Source: Opitutaceae bacterium (lineage in GTDB: Bacteria; Verrucomicrobiota; Verrucomicrobiia; Opitutales; Opitutaceae). Taken from it: a stretch of 64,000 bases of DNA. Under the pieces are notes generated by a model, which ran no database searches, was not told the DNA's origin, and worked only from the letters and a program-made list of their open reading frames with translations. This document shows positions 45,848-54,629 of the stretch, piece after piece (position 1 is the first letter of the stretch; each line of letters opens with the position of its first letter). Both the position numbers and the translations under genes were made by a program. The stretch spans positions 59,964 to 123,963 of the forward strand of contig JADJTK010000005.1 in assembly GCA_016711225.1 (NCBI GenBank), read 5' to 3'.

Positions 45848-46984
45848 ATGTTCACACCCGCGAAACCGCCCCTCACCGGGGAAACCCTCGACTCCCTCTC
45901 CGCCCGCCTCGCCGCGCACGGCGAACCGGTGTTTCGCGCCAAGCAGATCTTGGACTGGCTCTACAAGAAGCGGGTACGCTCCTGGGACGAGATGTCCAAC
46001 CTGAGCAAGCCCCTGCGCGCTTGGCTCGCGGAGACCTTCGAGCTCATGCCCGCCAGCCTGGTGCTCAACCGCCAGTCGCAGGACGTCACCGACAAGCTCC
46101 TGCTCGAGCTCGGCGACCGCTCGCTCATCGAGACCGTCATCATCCGCGCGCCCCAAGACGGCGTGGGCGTCGACCACTCGCGCAAGACCATCTGCATCTC
46201 CACCCAGGTCGGCTGCGCCATGGGCTGCGTGTTCTGCGCCTCCGGACTCGACGGCCTCAAGCGCCACCTCTCCGCCGGCGAGATCGTCGCCCAGCTCCTG
46301 CAGGTCTGCTACCGCGAGGACGCCCACACCCCGCGCGTGCGCGCCGAGCTGGCCTCCTTCGACAACCTCGTGGTCATGGGAATGGGCGAACCGCTCCACA
46401 ACTACGACAACCTCATCGCCGCGCTCACCATCCTCAACGCCGACTGGGGCCTGGGCTTCGGCGCGCGTCGCATCACCCTCTCGACCAGCGGGCTGGTCCC
46501 ACAAATCCGCCGCCTCGCCGAGGAACCGCTGGGCTTCCGCCTCGCCATCAGTCTGCACGGCGCCACCGACGAGGTGCGCGAACGGATCATGCCGGTGAAC
46601 AAGCGCTGGCCCCTGGCCGAGCTCATCCCCGCCGCGCGCGACTTCGCCGCGAAGCACGGGCGCATGCTTTCCCTCGAGTTCATCCTCATCGAGGAGGTCA
46701 ACGACACCCTCGACCAGGCCGCCCGCCTGGCCGCCATCGCCCGCGACCTGCACGCGCACGTGAATCTGATTCCCTACAACACCGTCACCGGCCTGGACTG
46801 GAAGCGCCCCAGCCTCAACCGCCAGGAACGTTTCGCCGCGGTGCTGGAGCAGCAGCGCGTCTCCTTCACCCTGCGACGCGAGAAGGGCCACGAGATCGAC
46901 GCCGCCTGCGGCCAACTGCGCCTGCGCACCGAGCGCGAGCGGGCGGTTCCGGTGGCTGGCGACGCCGCGGTTCCTCCGCTGTAA
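45848..46984 (+). CDS. rlmN: radical SAM rRNA/tRNA methyltransferase RlmN
   Basis: RlmN methylates C2 of A2503 in 23S rRNA and A37 in some tRNAs. 378 residues. The iron-sulfur cluster motif is CAMGCVFC (CxxxCxxC); the extra Cys seven residues before it (TICISTQVGC) and the methyl-carrier Cys near the C terminus (IDAACGQLRLR) are both present, as in active RlmN. VMGMGEPLHNYDNL and ITLSTSGLVPQIRRLA are typical. The ASGLDGLKRHLSAGEI segment differs from the ATxQxGF form of the second copy at 62902. Start ATG 45848, divergent from the LptF/G gene. Confidence 0.9.
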   Translation: MFTPAKPPLTGETLDSLSARLAAHGEPVFRAKQILDWLYKKRVRSWDEMSNLSKPLRAWLAETFELMPASLVLNRQSQDVTDKLLLELGDRSLIETVIIRAPQDGVGVDHSRKTICISTQVGCAMGCVFCASGLDGLKRHLSAGEIVAQLLQVCYREDAHTPRVRAELASFDNLVVMGMGEPLHNYDNLIAALTILNADWGLGFGARRITLSTSGLVPQIRRLAEEPLGFRLAISLHGATDEVRERIMPVNKRWPLAELIPAARDFAAKHGRMLSLEFILIEEVNDTLDQAARLAAIARDLHAHVNLIPYNTVTGLDWKRPSLNRQERFAAVLEQQRVSFTLRREKGHEIDAACGQLRLRTERERAVPVAGDAAVPPL

Positions 46985-47041
46985 CCCCCCCCCTCCGCTG
47001 GTGGGCGGGCCTTACGCCAGCGCCTCCGCTCCGCCCGGTGG

Positions 47042-47060
47042 GGCGGGCTTTACGCCCGCC
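47042..47060. repeat. palindromic element (GGCGGGC-N5-GCCCGCC family)
   Basis: Hairpin with seven-base arms and loop TTTAC, preceded by CCTCCGCTCCGCCCGGTG. A degenerate copy with the same flank lies at 48168-48199 (GGCGGGC-ATTAC-GCCCCCC). Both are in short intergenic spaces around metF. Confidence 0.5.
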
Positions 47061-47086
47061 ATCCGATTCTCGCCCGCTGTAGAACG

Positions 47087-47136
47087 CGTAGCGGAACGGC
47101 TTCCGTTCCGCACGGAAGCGTAGCGCTTCCGCTACG
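47087..47136. repeat. compound hairpin between rlmN and metF
   Basis: Outer arms CGTAGCGG/CCGCTACG enclose two inner hairpins: GCGGAACGG/CCGTTCCGC and GGAAGCG/CGCTTCC. This is a REP-like element; it may also act as a terminator for rlmN. It is 72 bases upstream of the metF start. Confidence 0.55.
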
Positions 47137-47207
47137 AGTGCGATCGCATCCCCCAAGTTCCGGCTTTACTAATCGTCGCATCCGGATTCGTTGATGCGTC
47201 GCTGACC

Positions 47208-48085
47208 ATGACTCCCGACCGTCCGATCTCCGCCCTCTTCGCCGCCGACCGTCCACTCAAGTCGGTGGAGTTCTTCACACCAAGGACGATGCCGGCGTTG
47301 AGCAACTCCGCCTCACCGCCCGGGAGATCCGCAAGCTCTCGCCCGACTACGTGTCCATCACCTACGGGGCCGGCGGCAGTGCCCGCGAACGCACCACCCA
47401 GATCGCCGGCCTGCTGCGCGAGGAGCACGGTTTCGTGACGATGGCGCACCTCACCTGCGTCAACCACTCGCCGGCCGAGATCGAGCAGATCGCCGCCGCA
47501 CATCACGCCAGTGGCATCCGCAATCTGATGGCACTGCGCGGCGACGTGCCCAAGGAGCTCTCCGCCACCACCGCCTTCAAGGACGGCCTGCGCTACGGCA
47601 GCGATCTGGTCACCCTGCTCAAGCGCCTGCACCCCGACTTTTGCCTGGGGGTCGGCGGGTACCCGGAGAAACACCCTGAGGCCGGTTCCGCCGGAGCCGA
47701 CTTCGACAACCTCAAACTCAAGGTCGACGCCGGGGCCGACTTCATCGTCACCCAGCTCTTCTTCGACAACGCCGTCTACTACCGTTTCGTCGAGGCCTGT
47801 CGCGCCCGCGGTATCACCGTGCCGATCATTCCCGGCATCATGCCCGTGCTTTCATTGAAGCAGATCCGCCGCTTCACCGACATGTGCGGTGCCACCCTCC
47901 CCGCCCCCCTCGTGCGCCGTCTCGAGGCCGCGGGCGACAGCGCCGACGCCGTGGAGTTCGTTGGTCTCGAATGGGCGGTTACACAGATCCGCGGCCTGCT
48001 GGCCAATCGCGCCCCCGGCTACCACCTCTACACGCTCAATCGCGCCAAGTCCGCCCTCGCCCTCGTCGCCGCCCTCGCGGCCTAG
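47208..48085 (+). CDS. metF: methylenetetrahydrofolate reductase, frame interrupted near 47280
   Basis: MetF reduces 5,10-methylene-THF to 5-methyl-THF for methionine synthesis, using FAD. About 292 residues after repair. The N terminus PLKSVEFFTP and the following KDDAGVEQLRLTAREI lie in different frames; one missing C at 47280-47281 explains the break. Then come SITYGAGGSARERT, MAHLTCVNHS, LMALRGDVPKE, GADFIVTQLFFDNAVYYRF and PIIPGIMPVLSLKQIRRF. These cover the FAD and folate sites and the family length (about 296). No riboswitch is visible upstream; the gap holds palindromic repeats. Confidence 0.9.
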
Positions 48086-48388
48086 AGTGCGCATCCCCGG
48101 ATAGCGGGGCCGGAACTTCGCCCGCGCCTGTTTATCGCTTGGCGGGTCCACCAGCCCCGCGCCCGCCCTCCGCGCGGTGGGGCGGGCATTACGCCCCCCG
48201 CGGCGAACCACCCGCATCAGCCGCGCCCTCGTGCCCGGCTCCCGCACGGTCTCGTTCGCAGTGCTCCCTTTAGTCCCCCTTCGTCCCATGGGTCACATTC
48301 GACCCATGACGCCCCACCGAGGCTTGTAGTTCCTCTCCTGACGGCTTTAAGAATTGCGACGCCCAGCTCCATCGCATTCCTCTGCTCC
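48086..48388. other. non-coding region ahead of the eight-gene operon
   Basis: 303 bases between metF and the first gene of the STM401x-containing operon. No credible coding region is visible. It holds the degenerate palindromic repeat at 48168-48199 and the inverted repeat at 48288-48309, and must contain the operon promoter, which I cannot pinpoint. Confidence 0.5.
48288..48309. promoter_or_regulatory. perfect 8+8 inverted repeat, candidate operator
   Basis: Arms CATGGGTC and GACCCATG separated by six bases (ACATTC), 79 bases upstream of the first start codon of the operon at 48389. The 22-base dyad is the usual size for a dimeric repressor site. No T-run follows, so it is a poor terminator. 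No regulator gene adjoins it. The call is inference from symmetry and position. Confidence 0.4.
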
Positions 48389-48694
48389 ATGCGAAAACAG
48401 TATCGCCACGGAGACGTTCTGATCGAAGCCATACCATCGCTCCCACCGATACGGCAGAAACTCACCCACACCATCCTCGCCCACGGCGAGCTCACCAAGC
48501 ATTGCCACCGGATCAAAGAGCACTCCGAGGTAGATCTCTATCAAACGGCCAGCGGCCTTTGCCTGCACGTCCGAGACCAGGCCGTGTCGGTGGTCCATGA
48601 GGAACACGCTACCATCGAGCTCCCACCCGGCTGTTATCGGGTCTGGCGACAGCGAGAGTACACGCCCCAAGGGATCCAGGTCGTCCGGGACTGA
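48389..48694 (+). CDS. small His-rich protein, first gene of the STM401x-linked operon
   Basis: A 101-residue cytoplasmic protein of an uncharacterised family. It begins MRKQYRHGDVLIEAI and contains LAHGELTKHCHRIKEHSE, VVHEEHATIELPPGCYRV and WRQREYTPQGIQVVRD. The predicted strand-rich order and the spaced His/Glu residues (HGD, HCHRI, HEEH) suggest a small beta-barrel with a possible metal site; that is inference. I recall similar HGDV...GEVTGHAH...VHEEH...YRVRRQREY proteins next to leucine-rich DUF6745-type proteins in Planctomycetes and actinobacteria; the next gene here is such a protein, 24 bases away. Confidence 0.72.
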   Translation: MRKQYRHGDVLIEAIPSLPPIRQKLTHTILAHGELTKHCHRIKEHSEVDLYQTASGLCLHVRDQAVSVVHEEHATIELPPGCYRVWRQREYTPQGIQVVRD

Positions 48695-48718
48695 GAACGA
48701 GCCAACGGAACACTCGTC

Positions 48719-49669
48719 ATGAGACCGGCCGGAACTATTGCTCCCGAAAAGGCCAATCAAGCGATCCGTGCCGGACATGATCTGGGGCCAGTCCACATCC
48801 AAGGTCGGCTGGATCTGTCCCGATTCGACCGCGACTCCCTCCCGGCGGGGATCCGTTGCTACGAGCTCGATGCCCGGGAATCGCGCCTGCGGAAACTCCC
48901 GCCGGACCTGCGGATCGACGGGCGACTCGTGCTCGACGGCTGTTCGCAGCTTCAAGAGTTGCCGGAAGGCCTGAGCGCCGGATCGATCAGTCTCAGGAAT
49001 TGCACGTCCCTGTCCGCCCTGCCCGAGGGCTTGAGCACGTGGTTTCTGGACATGACGGGCAACACCGGATTCGTGCGTTGGCCTGAGCATGGAACAATCC
49101 GCAATGGATCACTACTACTACGCGGCTGCTCACGGATGAGAGACCTGCCACTGTGGCTGGGCCGCCTTTCGCAGCTTAATCTCGCCGACTGCCCGGCATT
49201 GGAGGAAATCCCCGAGGGCGTTACCGTCACAGGCTGGATCGACATCGGCGGCTCCGGCATCACTTCCCTGCCCCTCAGCCTCGCCGGCGCCCCCCTGCGT
49301 TGGCGCGGCGTTCTGATCGACGAGCGGATCGCATTCCACCCCGACCGTATCACGGCCGCGGAAACCCTCGCCGAACGCAACGCCGAGCGGCGGCGGATCA
49401 TGATCGAGCGTATGGGCTACCTGCGCTTTGCCCAGGAATCCGGTGCCCGGGTCCTGGATGAGGACCGCGATGCGGGCGGCAGCCGAAGCCTGCTGTCCGT
49501 CCAGCTCCAGGACGATGAGCCTCTCATCGGGCTGCTCTGTAGATGCCCTTCTACTAGCCGCCAGTATTTTCTGCGCGTCCCACCCACCATGAAAACCTGC
49601 CACCAGGCCGCGGCGTGGATGGCAGGCTTCGACGATCCTTCCTGCTATCACCCGCTCATCGAAACCTGA
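48719..49669 (+). CDS. leucine-rich repeat protein with DUF6745-like C terminus
   Basis: A 316-residue protein without signal peptide. Residues about 50-200 are short leucine-rich repeats of about 20 residues (RLRKLPPDLRIDGRLVLDG, then LQELPEGLSAGSISLRNC and ALPEGLSTWFLDMTGN). The C-terminal third has the pattern I associate with DUF6745: RRRIMIERMGYLRFAQESGA, RVLDEDRDAGG, DDEPLIGLL, then QYFLRVPPTMKTCHQAAAWM and YHPLIET. The function is unknown; the repeats suggest partner binding. It lies 24 bases after the small His-rich gene and 14 before the STM4015-family gene, all on one strand. Confidence 0.75.
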   Translation: MRPAGTIAPEKANQAIRAGHDLGPVHIQGRLDLSRFDRDSLPAGIRCYELDARESRLRKLPPDLRIDGRLVLDGCSQLQELPEGLSAGSISLRNCTSLSALPEGLSTWFLDMTGNTGFVRWPEHGTIRNGSLLLRGCSRMRDLPLWLGRLSQLNLADCPALEEIPEGVTVTGWIDIGGSGITSLPLSLAGAPLRWRGVLIDERIAFHPDRITAAETLAERNAERRRIMIERMGYLRFAQESGARVLDEDRDAGGSRSLLSVQLQDDEPLIGLLCRCPSTSRQYFLRVPPTMKTCHQAAAWMAGFDDPSCYHPLIET

Positions 49670-49683
49670 AACACCTACCGCCC

Positions 49684-50888
49684 ATGAAACGCCAACTCGT
49701 CTATGGACGCCAAGTCCAGCAAGTTCTGGAACATCGAACTGGACGGCTCCGCCCATACGGTCACCTATGGCCGGATCGGTACCTCGGGCCAAAGTAGCAC
49801 CAAAGCCTTTCCGAGCCCGGAGGCCGCGCAGAAGGACTTCGACAAACTCGTCCGCGAAAAGCTCGCCAAGGGCTATAGCGACGCCGCAGCAGCCGGTGCG
49901 GACGCGAGTGGCATAGCCGACTCCGCTGATGGGCAAATCCCGTTGATCGCGTTTTCTTCGATCACCCGCCGCGACGACACCCGCGCCAATGCCGGCACCT
50001 TCGTCGGCAAGCGGGTAACCGACTACGACCCCGAAAAACCGGCCCGCACCGACGTGGCCTATCGGTTCCGCTCCAACTGGGATGAGGACAACCTCATACC
50101 CAACTTGACCCATTTCCTCGCTACCGACGCCGCCCCCGAGACCACGGCACTCATCCTCGGCTCGTGGCATGGCGACGATTCGGAGAAAACGTCGGCTGAA
50201 GTGATCAAAACTCTCGTCGAATCAAAGTCGCGCTTGGCCAAGCTCTCCGCCTCTCGTCGGCGACATCACCAGCGAAGAGAACGAGATGTCCTGGATCAAA
50301 CAGAGCGATCTATCGCCCCTCCTGGAGTCCTTTCCCCGTCTTCAATTCCTGCGCGCGCGAGGCGGGGACGGGCTTTCATTCTCGTCTCTTCATCACGCTT
50401 CGCTGCGCGGGATAACCTTGGAAACCGGTGGCATGGACGTCGGCGTGGTCCGTTCAATCTGCATGTCGGAGTTGCCGAAGCTCGAATATCTGGAGCTCTG
50501 GCTGGGAACCGATGAATACGGGGCCAACCACACCGTGGCGGACCTCCAGCCCATCCTTTCCGGCCGGCTCTTCCCAAACCTGAAATACCTCGGCCTGCGC
50601 AACTCCCAGCTCGCAGACGAGATCGCCGCCGTCGTCGTCAACAGCCCCTTGATCCAGCACATCGAGACGCTCGACCTCTCCCTCGGCACCCTTTCCGACG
50701 AAGGTGCTCGCGCACTGCTCAAGCTGCCCGCGAGCCCCACCCTCAAGCGGCTCAACCTCCACTACAACTTCTTCAGTGCCGACCTCATCCGGCAGCTCAA
50801 AGCCCTGCCGCTCACGGTCGATGCCTCCAAGCCCAGCGACATGGATATCGACGATGAAGAATCGCGTTTTGTTGCCGTGGGAGAATAG
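49684..50888 (+). CDS. STM4015-family protein: WGR domain plus leucine-rich repeats, two frame changes
   Basis: About 401 residues after repair. The N terminus is a WGR domain: MKRQLVY, then DAKSSKFWNIELDG and VTYGRIGTSGQSSTKAF (the Tyr-Gly-Arg core). WGR domains bind nucleic acid in PARPs and occur with effectors in bacteria. From about residue 90 the STM4015 family region follows (RVTDYDPEKPARTDVAYRFR, quoted as DYDPEKPARTDVAYRF), with leucine-rich repeats in the second half (LEYLELWLGTDEYG, NLKYLGLRNSQLADE, IETLDLSLGTLSDEG). The frame changes at about 49702 (VY/MD) and near 50255 (LSA/LFVGDITSEENEMSW). Its 3' end overlaps the STM4014 gene. Confidence 0.75.
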
Positions 50889-51965
50889 CCCTCGCTTGGG
50901 TCTGATCGGCAACCCGGAGAACCGCCGCGTCCGCGATTTCCAGGAAACCGCCGTGGCGCTCGGGGCCGCGAAACCGGAGTGCTTTTCCTACGAACGCCTC
51001 CTGCTTGCCCCCGAATCGCTGGACTGCTTCCAGGCCGACCTGCTGCGGATCGACTCGCCTGGGAGAACCCGGCCGTCGCCGACGCCTTTGATCCACCTCG
51101 GCGGAGGGCCCGCGCGGTCGAACTGCTCCACGGGCAGATCGGCTTCAACGCGAGTATCATCGCGGCTTTTGCCACGTGCTTGAGCGTATCCGGGCGCGGG
51201 GCATCCCCACGCTCAATTCGCCCGGAAACATCGCCGTCATGTTCGACAAATGGGAGCCATCTCCGGCTCGAGGTGGGTGGCGTCGCCCGGCCTCGCTCCG
51301 AAGTCGCCCCCCACGACTTCGCCACCTTGCATGCGCGAATGCAGGCGCTCGGGCACGGACGATGGTTCCTCAAGCCGCTGCACGGCTCGTCCGCCTCCGG
51401 AGTCTGCGCCCTGCGCTGGACGGGCGACCGGAGGAGCATGACCGCGCCGCTGCGCATCGACGCGGCGAACGGCCAACCCTGCCTGGTCAACAGCCTCAAC
51501 GTGCGAACCTACACGACCTTGGCCGACCTCGAATTGATCCTCGGGCAACTGCTGCCACAGGGCATGATCCTCGAAGAGTGGATTCCCAAACTGACCCTCC
51601 CCGAGGGGGCGGTGGACCTTCGCATCCTGGTGATCGACGGCGAGGCCCGGCACTGGGTCGTGCGCCAGAGCCGCCATCCGATGACCAATCTCCATCTGGG
51701 GAACCGACGCGGCGACGAGGCGGAGTTTCGCGCCGTGATCGGGCCGGAGCGGCTCCACGCCGCATTTCGGCTCGCCGAGCAGGCTGCCGGCTGTTTTCCG
51801 GAATCGCTGTATTGCGGAGTCGATGTGTTGATCGATCCGCGCCATCGGCCCTTCGTCGGCGAGGTTAACGCCTTCGGCGACCTGTTGCCTCGACTCACCC
51901 ATCGCGGCGATTCGGCCTACGCCGCGATCTTCAAGGCTTCCCATGCTCGACGCTGTCTTGTTTGA
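50854..51965 (+). CDS. STM4014-family ATP-grasp-like protein, several frame changes
   Basis: Family with an ATP-grasp fold, expected to ligate an acid to an amine or thiol with ATP. About 370 residues after repair. N terminus GLIGNPENRRVRDFQETAVAL and LLLAPESLDCFQADLLRIDS; middle EYHRGFCHVLERIRARGIPTL and NSPGNIAVMFDKW; C terminus FLKPLHGSSASGVCALRW (ATP-binding Lys), ILEEWIPKLTLPEGAVDLRI, ARHWVVRQSRHPMTNLHLG and ESLYCGVDVLID...FVGEVNAFGDLLP (metal-binding Glu and Asn). At least four frame switches lie between 51055 and 51245. The start ATG at 50854 overlaps the previous gene by 35 bases; a later TTG is possible. The stop overlaps the HAD gene by 23 bases. Confidence 0.72.
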
Positions 51966-52536
51966 CCTCGACAACACCCTCATCGACCGCGAGCGCGCCT
52001 TCCGTGCCCTCGTCGTGGAGACTTTCGCCGATGCCGCCACCCGGGCGGACATCATCCGCTGCGATGAACGCGGCCAAGGCGACCGCGAAGCCTTGTTCTC
52101 CTGCTGGAAACGACACGGCGGCGGCCGGATGGACCACGCCACCATGGCCGCGCAGATCGCGGACCGCTTGGTCCCGGAAGAACAACTCCTCACCGCGCTT
52201 CGTCTGTTATCCCAGCACAAGAAGATCGGCCTCATCACCAACGGAGGAAGTGCCGGGCAACGCCGCAAGCTCCGCGCTTCCGGCCTCGATCAAGTGATTC
52301 CCAACAACCGCCTCTGGATCTCCGCCGAAATGGGCTGCGCCAAGCCGGCGCCGGCCATCTTCCTCCGTGCCTGCGCCGAACTTGGCGTCGTCCCCACCGC
52401 CACCCTGTATGTGGGCGACTATCCGCCCCATGACGCGACCGGGCCCGCTTCGGCTGGCCTACGTTTCCGCATCGCGGAGACCCCGCTCGACGCCGAGCGG
52501 CTCGCCTGTTTGATCCAAGAGGAGGAAACCCATTGA
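51943..52536 (+). CDS. HAD-superfamily hydrolase inside the STM401x cassette
   Basis: A 197-residue phosphatase-type HAD protein. Motif I VLFDLDNTLIDRERAF gives the nucleophile Asp and the acid-base Asp; motif II IGLITNGGSAGQRRKL; motif III Lys in GCAKPAPAIFLRA; motif IV TLYVGDYPPHDATGPASAG (one Asp; the second acidic position is shifted). The cap is a small helical C1 type. It would remove phosphate from a small metabolite. It overlaps STM4014 by 23 bases and STM4013 by four, so it is an integrated member of the operon although it is not one of the usual STM4011-4015 genes. Confidence 0.85.
   Translation: MLDAVLFDLDNTLIDRERAFRALVVETFADAATRADIIRCDERGQGDREALFSCWKRHGGGRMDHATMAAQIADRLVPEEQLLTALRLLSQHKKIGLITNGGSAGQRRKLRASGLDQVIPNNRLWISAEMGCAKPAPAIFLRACAELGVVPTATLYVGDYPPHDATGPASAGLRFRIAETPLDAERLACLIQEEETH
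52518..52527 (+). promoter_or_regulatory. strong Shine-Dalgarno site fixing a TTG start
   Basis: AGAGGAGGAA lies five bases before the TTG at 52533. It is one of the few strong ribosome binding sites in the window, and it supports the TTG start of the STM4013-family gene, which overlaps the HAD stop codon. Confidence 0.6.
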
Positions 52537-53317
52537 AACACCTGATCGGAACCAGCGACGTCGTCTTCATCACGCTGGACACCCTGCGTTTTGACGCGGC
52601 GCAACAAACTTGGCGCGAGGGACGGCTCCAGACCTTGGGGCCGCTGCTCGGACCTGCCGGATGGGAGAAGCGCCATTCGCCCGGCAGCTTCACCTACGCA
52701 GCCCACCACTCGTTCTTCGCCGGCTTCCTGCCCACGCCCACCGCTCCAGGACCGCATCCACGATTGTTCGCCGCCGAGTTCGCCGGGAGCCTCAGCACCG
52801 TCGACTCCACCTTCGTCTTCCCCGAAGCCACACTGCCTGAGGCCCTGGCAGCCTGCGGCTACCACACAGTCTGCATCGGCGGCACGGGTTTCTTCAACCG
52901 GTGCAACCGCCTAGCCTGCGTATTGCCGGATCTCTCTTCCTCGAATCCCACTGGCCCCCAGACTTGGGCGTCACCTGTCCGCTTTCCCCAGAGAACCAAG
53001 TCGCTGTTGCGCTCCGATCGATGCAACGAGCGGGAGATCGCCGCGTATTTCTGTTCATCAACATCTCGGCCATCCATCAGCCCAACTGGTTCTATGGAGG
53101 GCGCGAAGGGGTCGACACCTTGGCAACCCATCGAGAAGCGCTTGTCGCCGTCGATCGAGCACTGGCCCCGCTATTCGTGTTCATGAAACAGCGAGCACCG
53201 ACTTTCGCCATCGTCTGCTCCGACCACGGCACCGCCTACGGGGAGGACGGACACTACGGTCACCGCCTCGGCCACGAGGTCGTGTGGACCGTGCCCTACG
53301 CGGACTTCATGCTATGA
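52533..53317 (+). CDS. STM4013-family hydrolase (alkaline-phosphatase/sulfatase fold), frame interrupted near 52925
   Basis: About 261 residues after repair. STM4013 proteins belong to the alkaline phosphatase superfamily of metal-dependent phosphoryl or sulfuryl hydrolases. VVFITLDTLRFDAAQ provides the first metal Asp and an Asp in place of the usual second site, HSPGSFTYAAHHSFFAGFLP the pocket with a candidate nucleophile, NISAIHQPNWFYGG a metal His, and FAIVCSDHGTAYGEDGHYGH the Asp-His pair and final His. Between VLP and GSLFLESHWPPDLGV the frame changes. The TTG start overlaps the HAD stop, and the stop overlaps the next start (ATGA). Confidence 0.78.
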
Positions 53318-54629
53318 ATCGCTCCCTTAAAGACCGGATGGCCCACGGCGGTTTCGACGGCTACGCCTACGCCTATCCGCACAAGACGGCCTATCGCCCC
53401 TTGGCGCCACCCGTTCCGCTCACCGAAGCGTGGCGCGACGAGGACAAACGGAATCTCTTCCTCTACGTGCATCTCCCGTTCTGCGAGATGCGCTGCGGCT
53501 TCTGCAACCTCTTCACTACCGTCCAGCCGGAAAGCAGTTTGGTTGCCCAAACCCTCGCCGCCATCGAGCGCCAATCAGCCACGGTAGCCTCCCTGATCGC
53601 ACCTGATCGCGTGGCCCAGGTGGCTTTTGGCGGCGGTACTCCGAGTTTCCTGACGGAGGGCGAACTCGAATGCCTGTTCACCCGCCTCGGCCAGCATTGG
53701 CCGGTCGCCTGGGGTGGCGTGCCTGTTTCGTTCGAGGTGTCGCCCGGCACGATCACGCGCGAGAAGCTGGCGTGCTTGAAGGCGCTCGGGGTGGACCGCA
53801 TCAGCCTCGGCGTGCAGAGCTTCGAGACGGAGGATCTAGTGGCCCTCAAGCGCCCCCAACCCGCCGGCCAACTCGACCTCGCCTGCGCGCTCATCAAGGG
53901 GGCCAGATTTCCCGTCTTCAACATCGACCTCATCTACGGCGCGGAAGGACAGACTCTCGATCGTTGGCGGCGGAGCGTGGAGCGCGCGCTGGAGTGGCAG
54001 CCCGAGGAGGTCTTCATCTACCCGCTCTACGTGGGCAAACTCACCAATCTGGATCGAAGCGGCAAACGCCCGGGCGACCACCGACGCGCGCTCCACCGCC
54101 TGGCCCGTGAGCACCTCGTCGCAGCGGGCTACCGCCAGATCTCGATGCGGCATTTCCGCCGGGCCGAGCTCGTGCGTCGCGCCGACCACTGTTGCCAGGA
54201 CGATGGCATGATCGGACTCGGCGCGGGGCGCGTTCCTACACCCGCGCGCTCCACTACAGTTCCGAATACGCCATCGGTCAGTCCGGAGTCAAAGCGATCA
54301 TCCAGTCCTTCAACGCCTGCACCGCCGCCGATTTCTCCTTCGCCAACTACGGAACCCTACTGAGCGAGGACGAGCAACGGCTCCGCTACGTGATCAAGTC
54401 GATCCTGCGAAGCGAAGGCGTCTCGCTCCAGGCCTACGCGGCGCGTTTTGGGGCGACGCTCTTCGAACAACTGCCAAAACTGCGAGAACTCCTGATCCAC
54501 GAGCTGGCTTCAGTGGATAACGACACGCTGCGCTTGAACGACGAGGGCCTCACCTGGTCCGACACCATCGGCCCCTGGCTCTACTCGGAGACCACCGTCC
54601 GCCAGATGCAGGCCTACGAATTCGCATGA
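53314..54629 (+). CDS. STM4012-family radical SAM protein, frame interrupted near 54225-54228
   Basis: About 438 residues after repair. A HemN-like radical SAM enzyme with the cluster motif in LPFCEMRCGFCNLF (CxxxCxxC), then FGGGTPSFLTEGEL, DRISLGVQSFETEDLVAL and FNIDLIYGAEGQTLDRW, all as in coproporphyrinogen dehydrogenases. MIGLGAGARSYTRALHYSSEYA continues in another frame after a run of four G and leads to a C-terminal winged-helix-like region. HemN relatives often act on RNA, heme or peptide substrates; the substrate here is unknown. It overlaps STM4013 and STM4011 by four bases at each end. Confidence 0.82.

Noticed and set aside
53314..54629. Oxygen-independent coproporphyrinogen III oxidase HemN
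   Set aside because: The core is HemN-like, but the operon context and the C-terminal region match the STM4012 family; no other heme genes are present.
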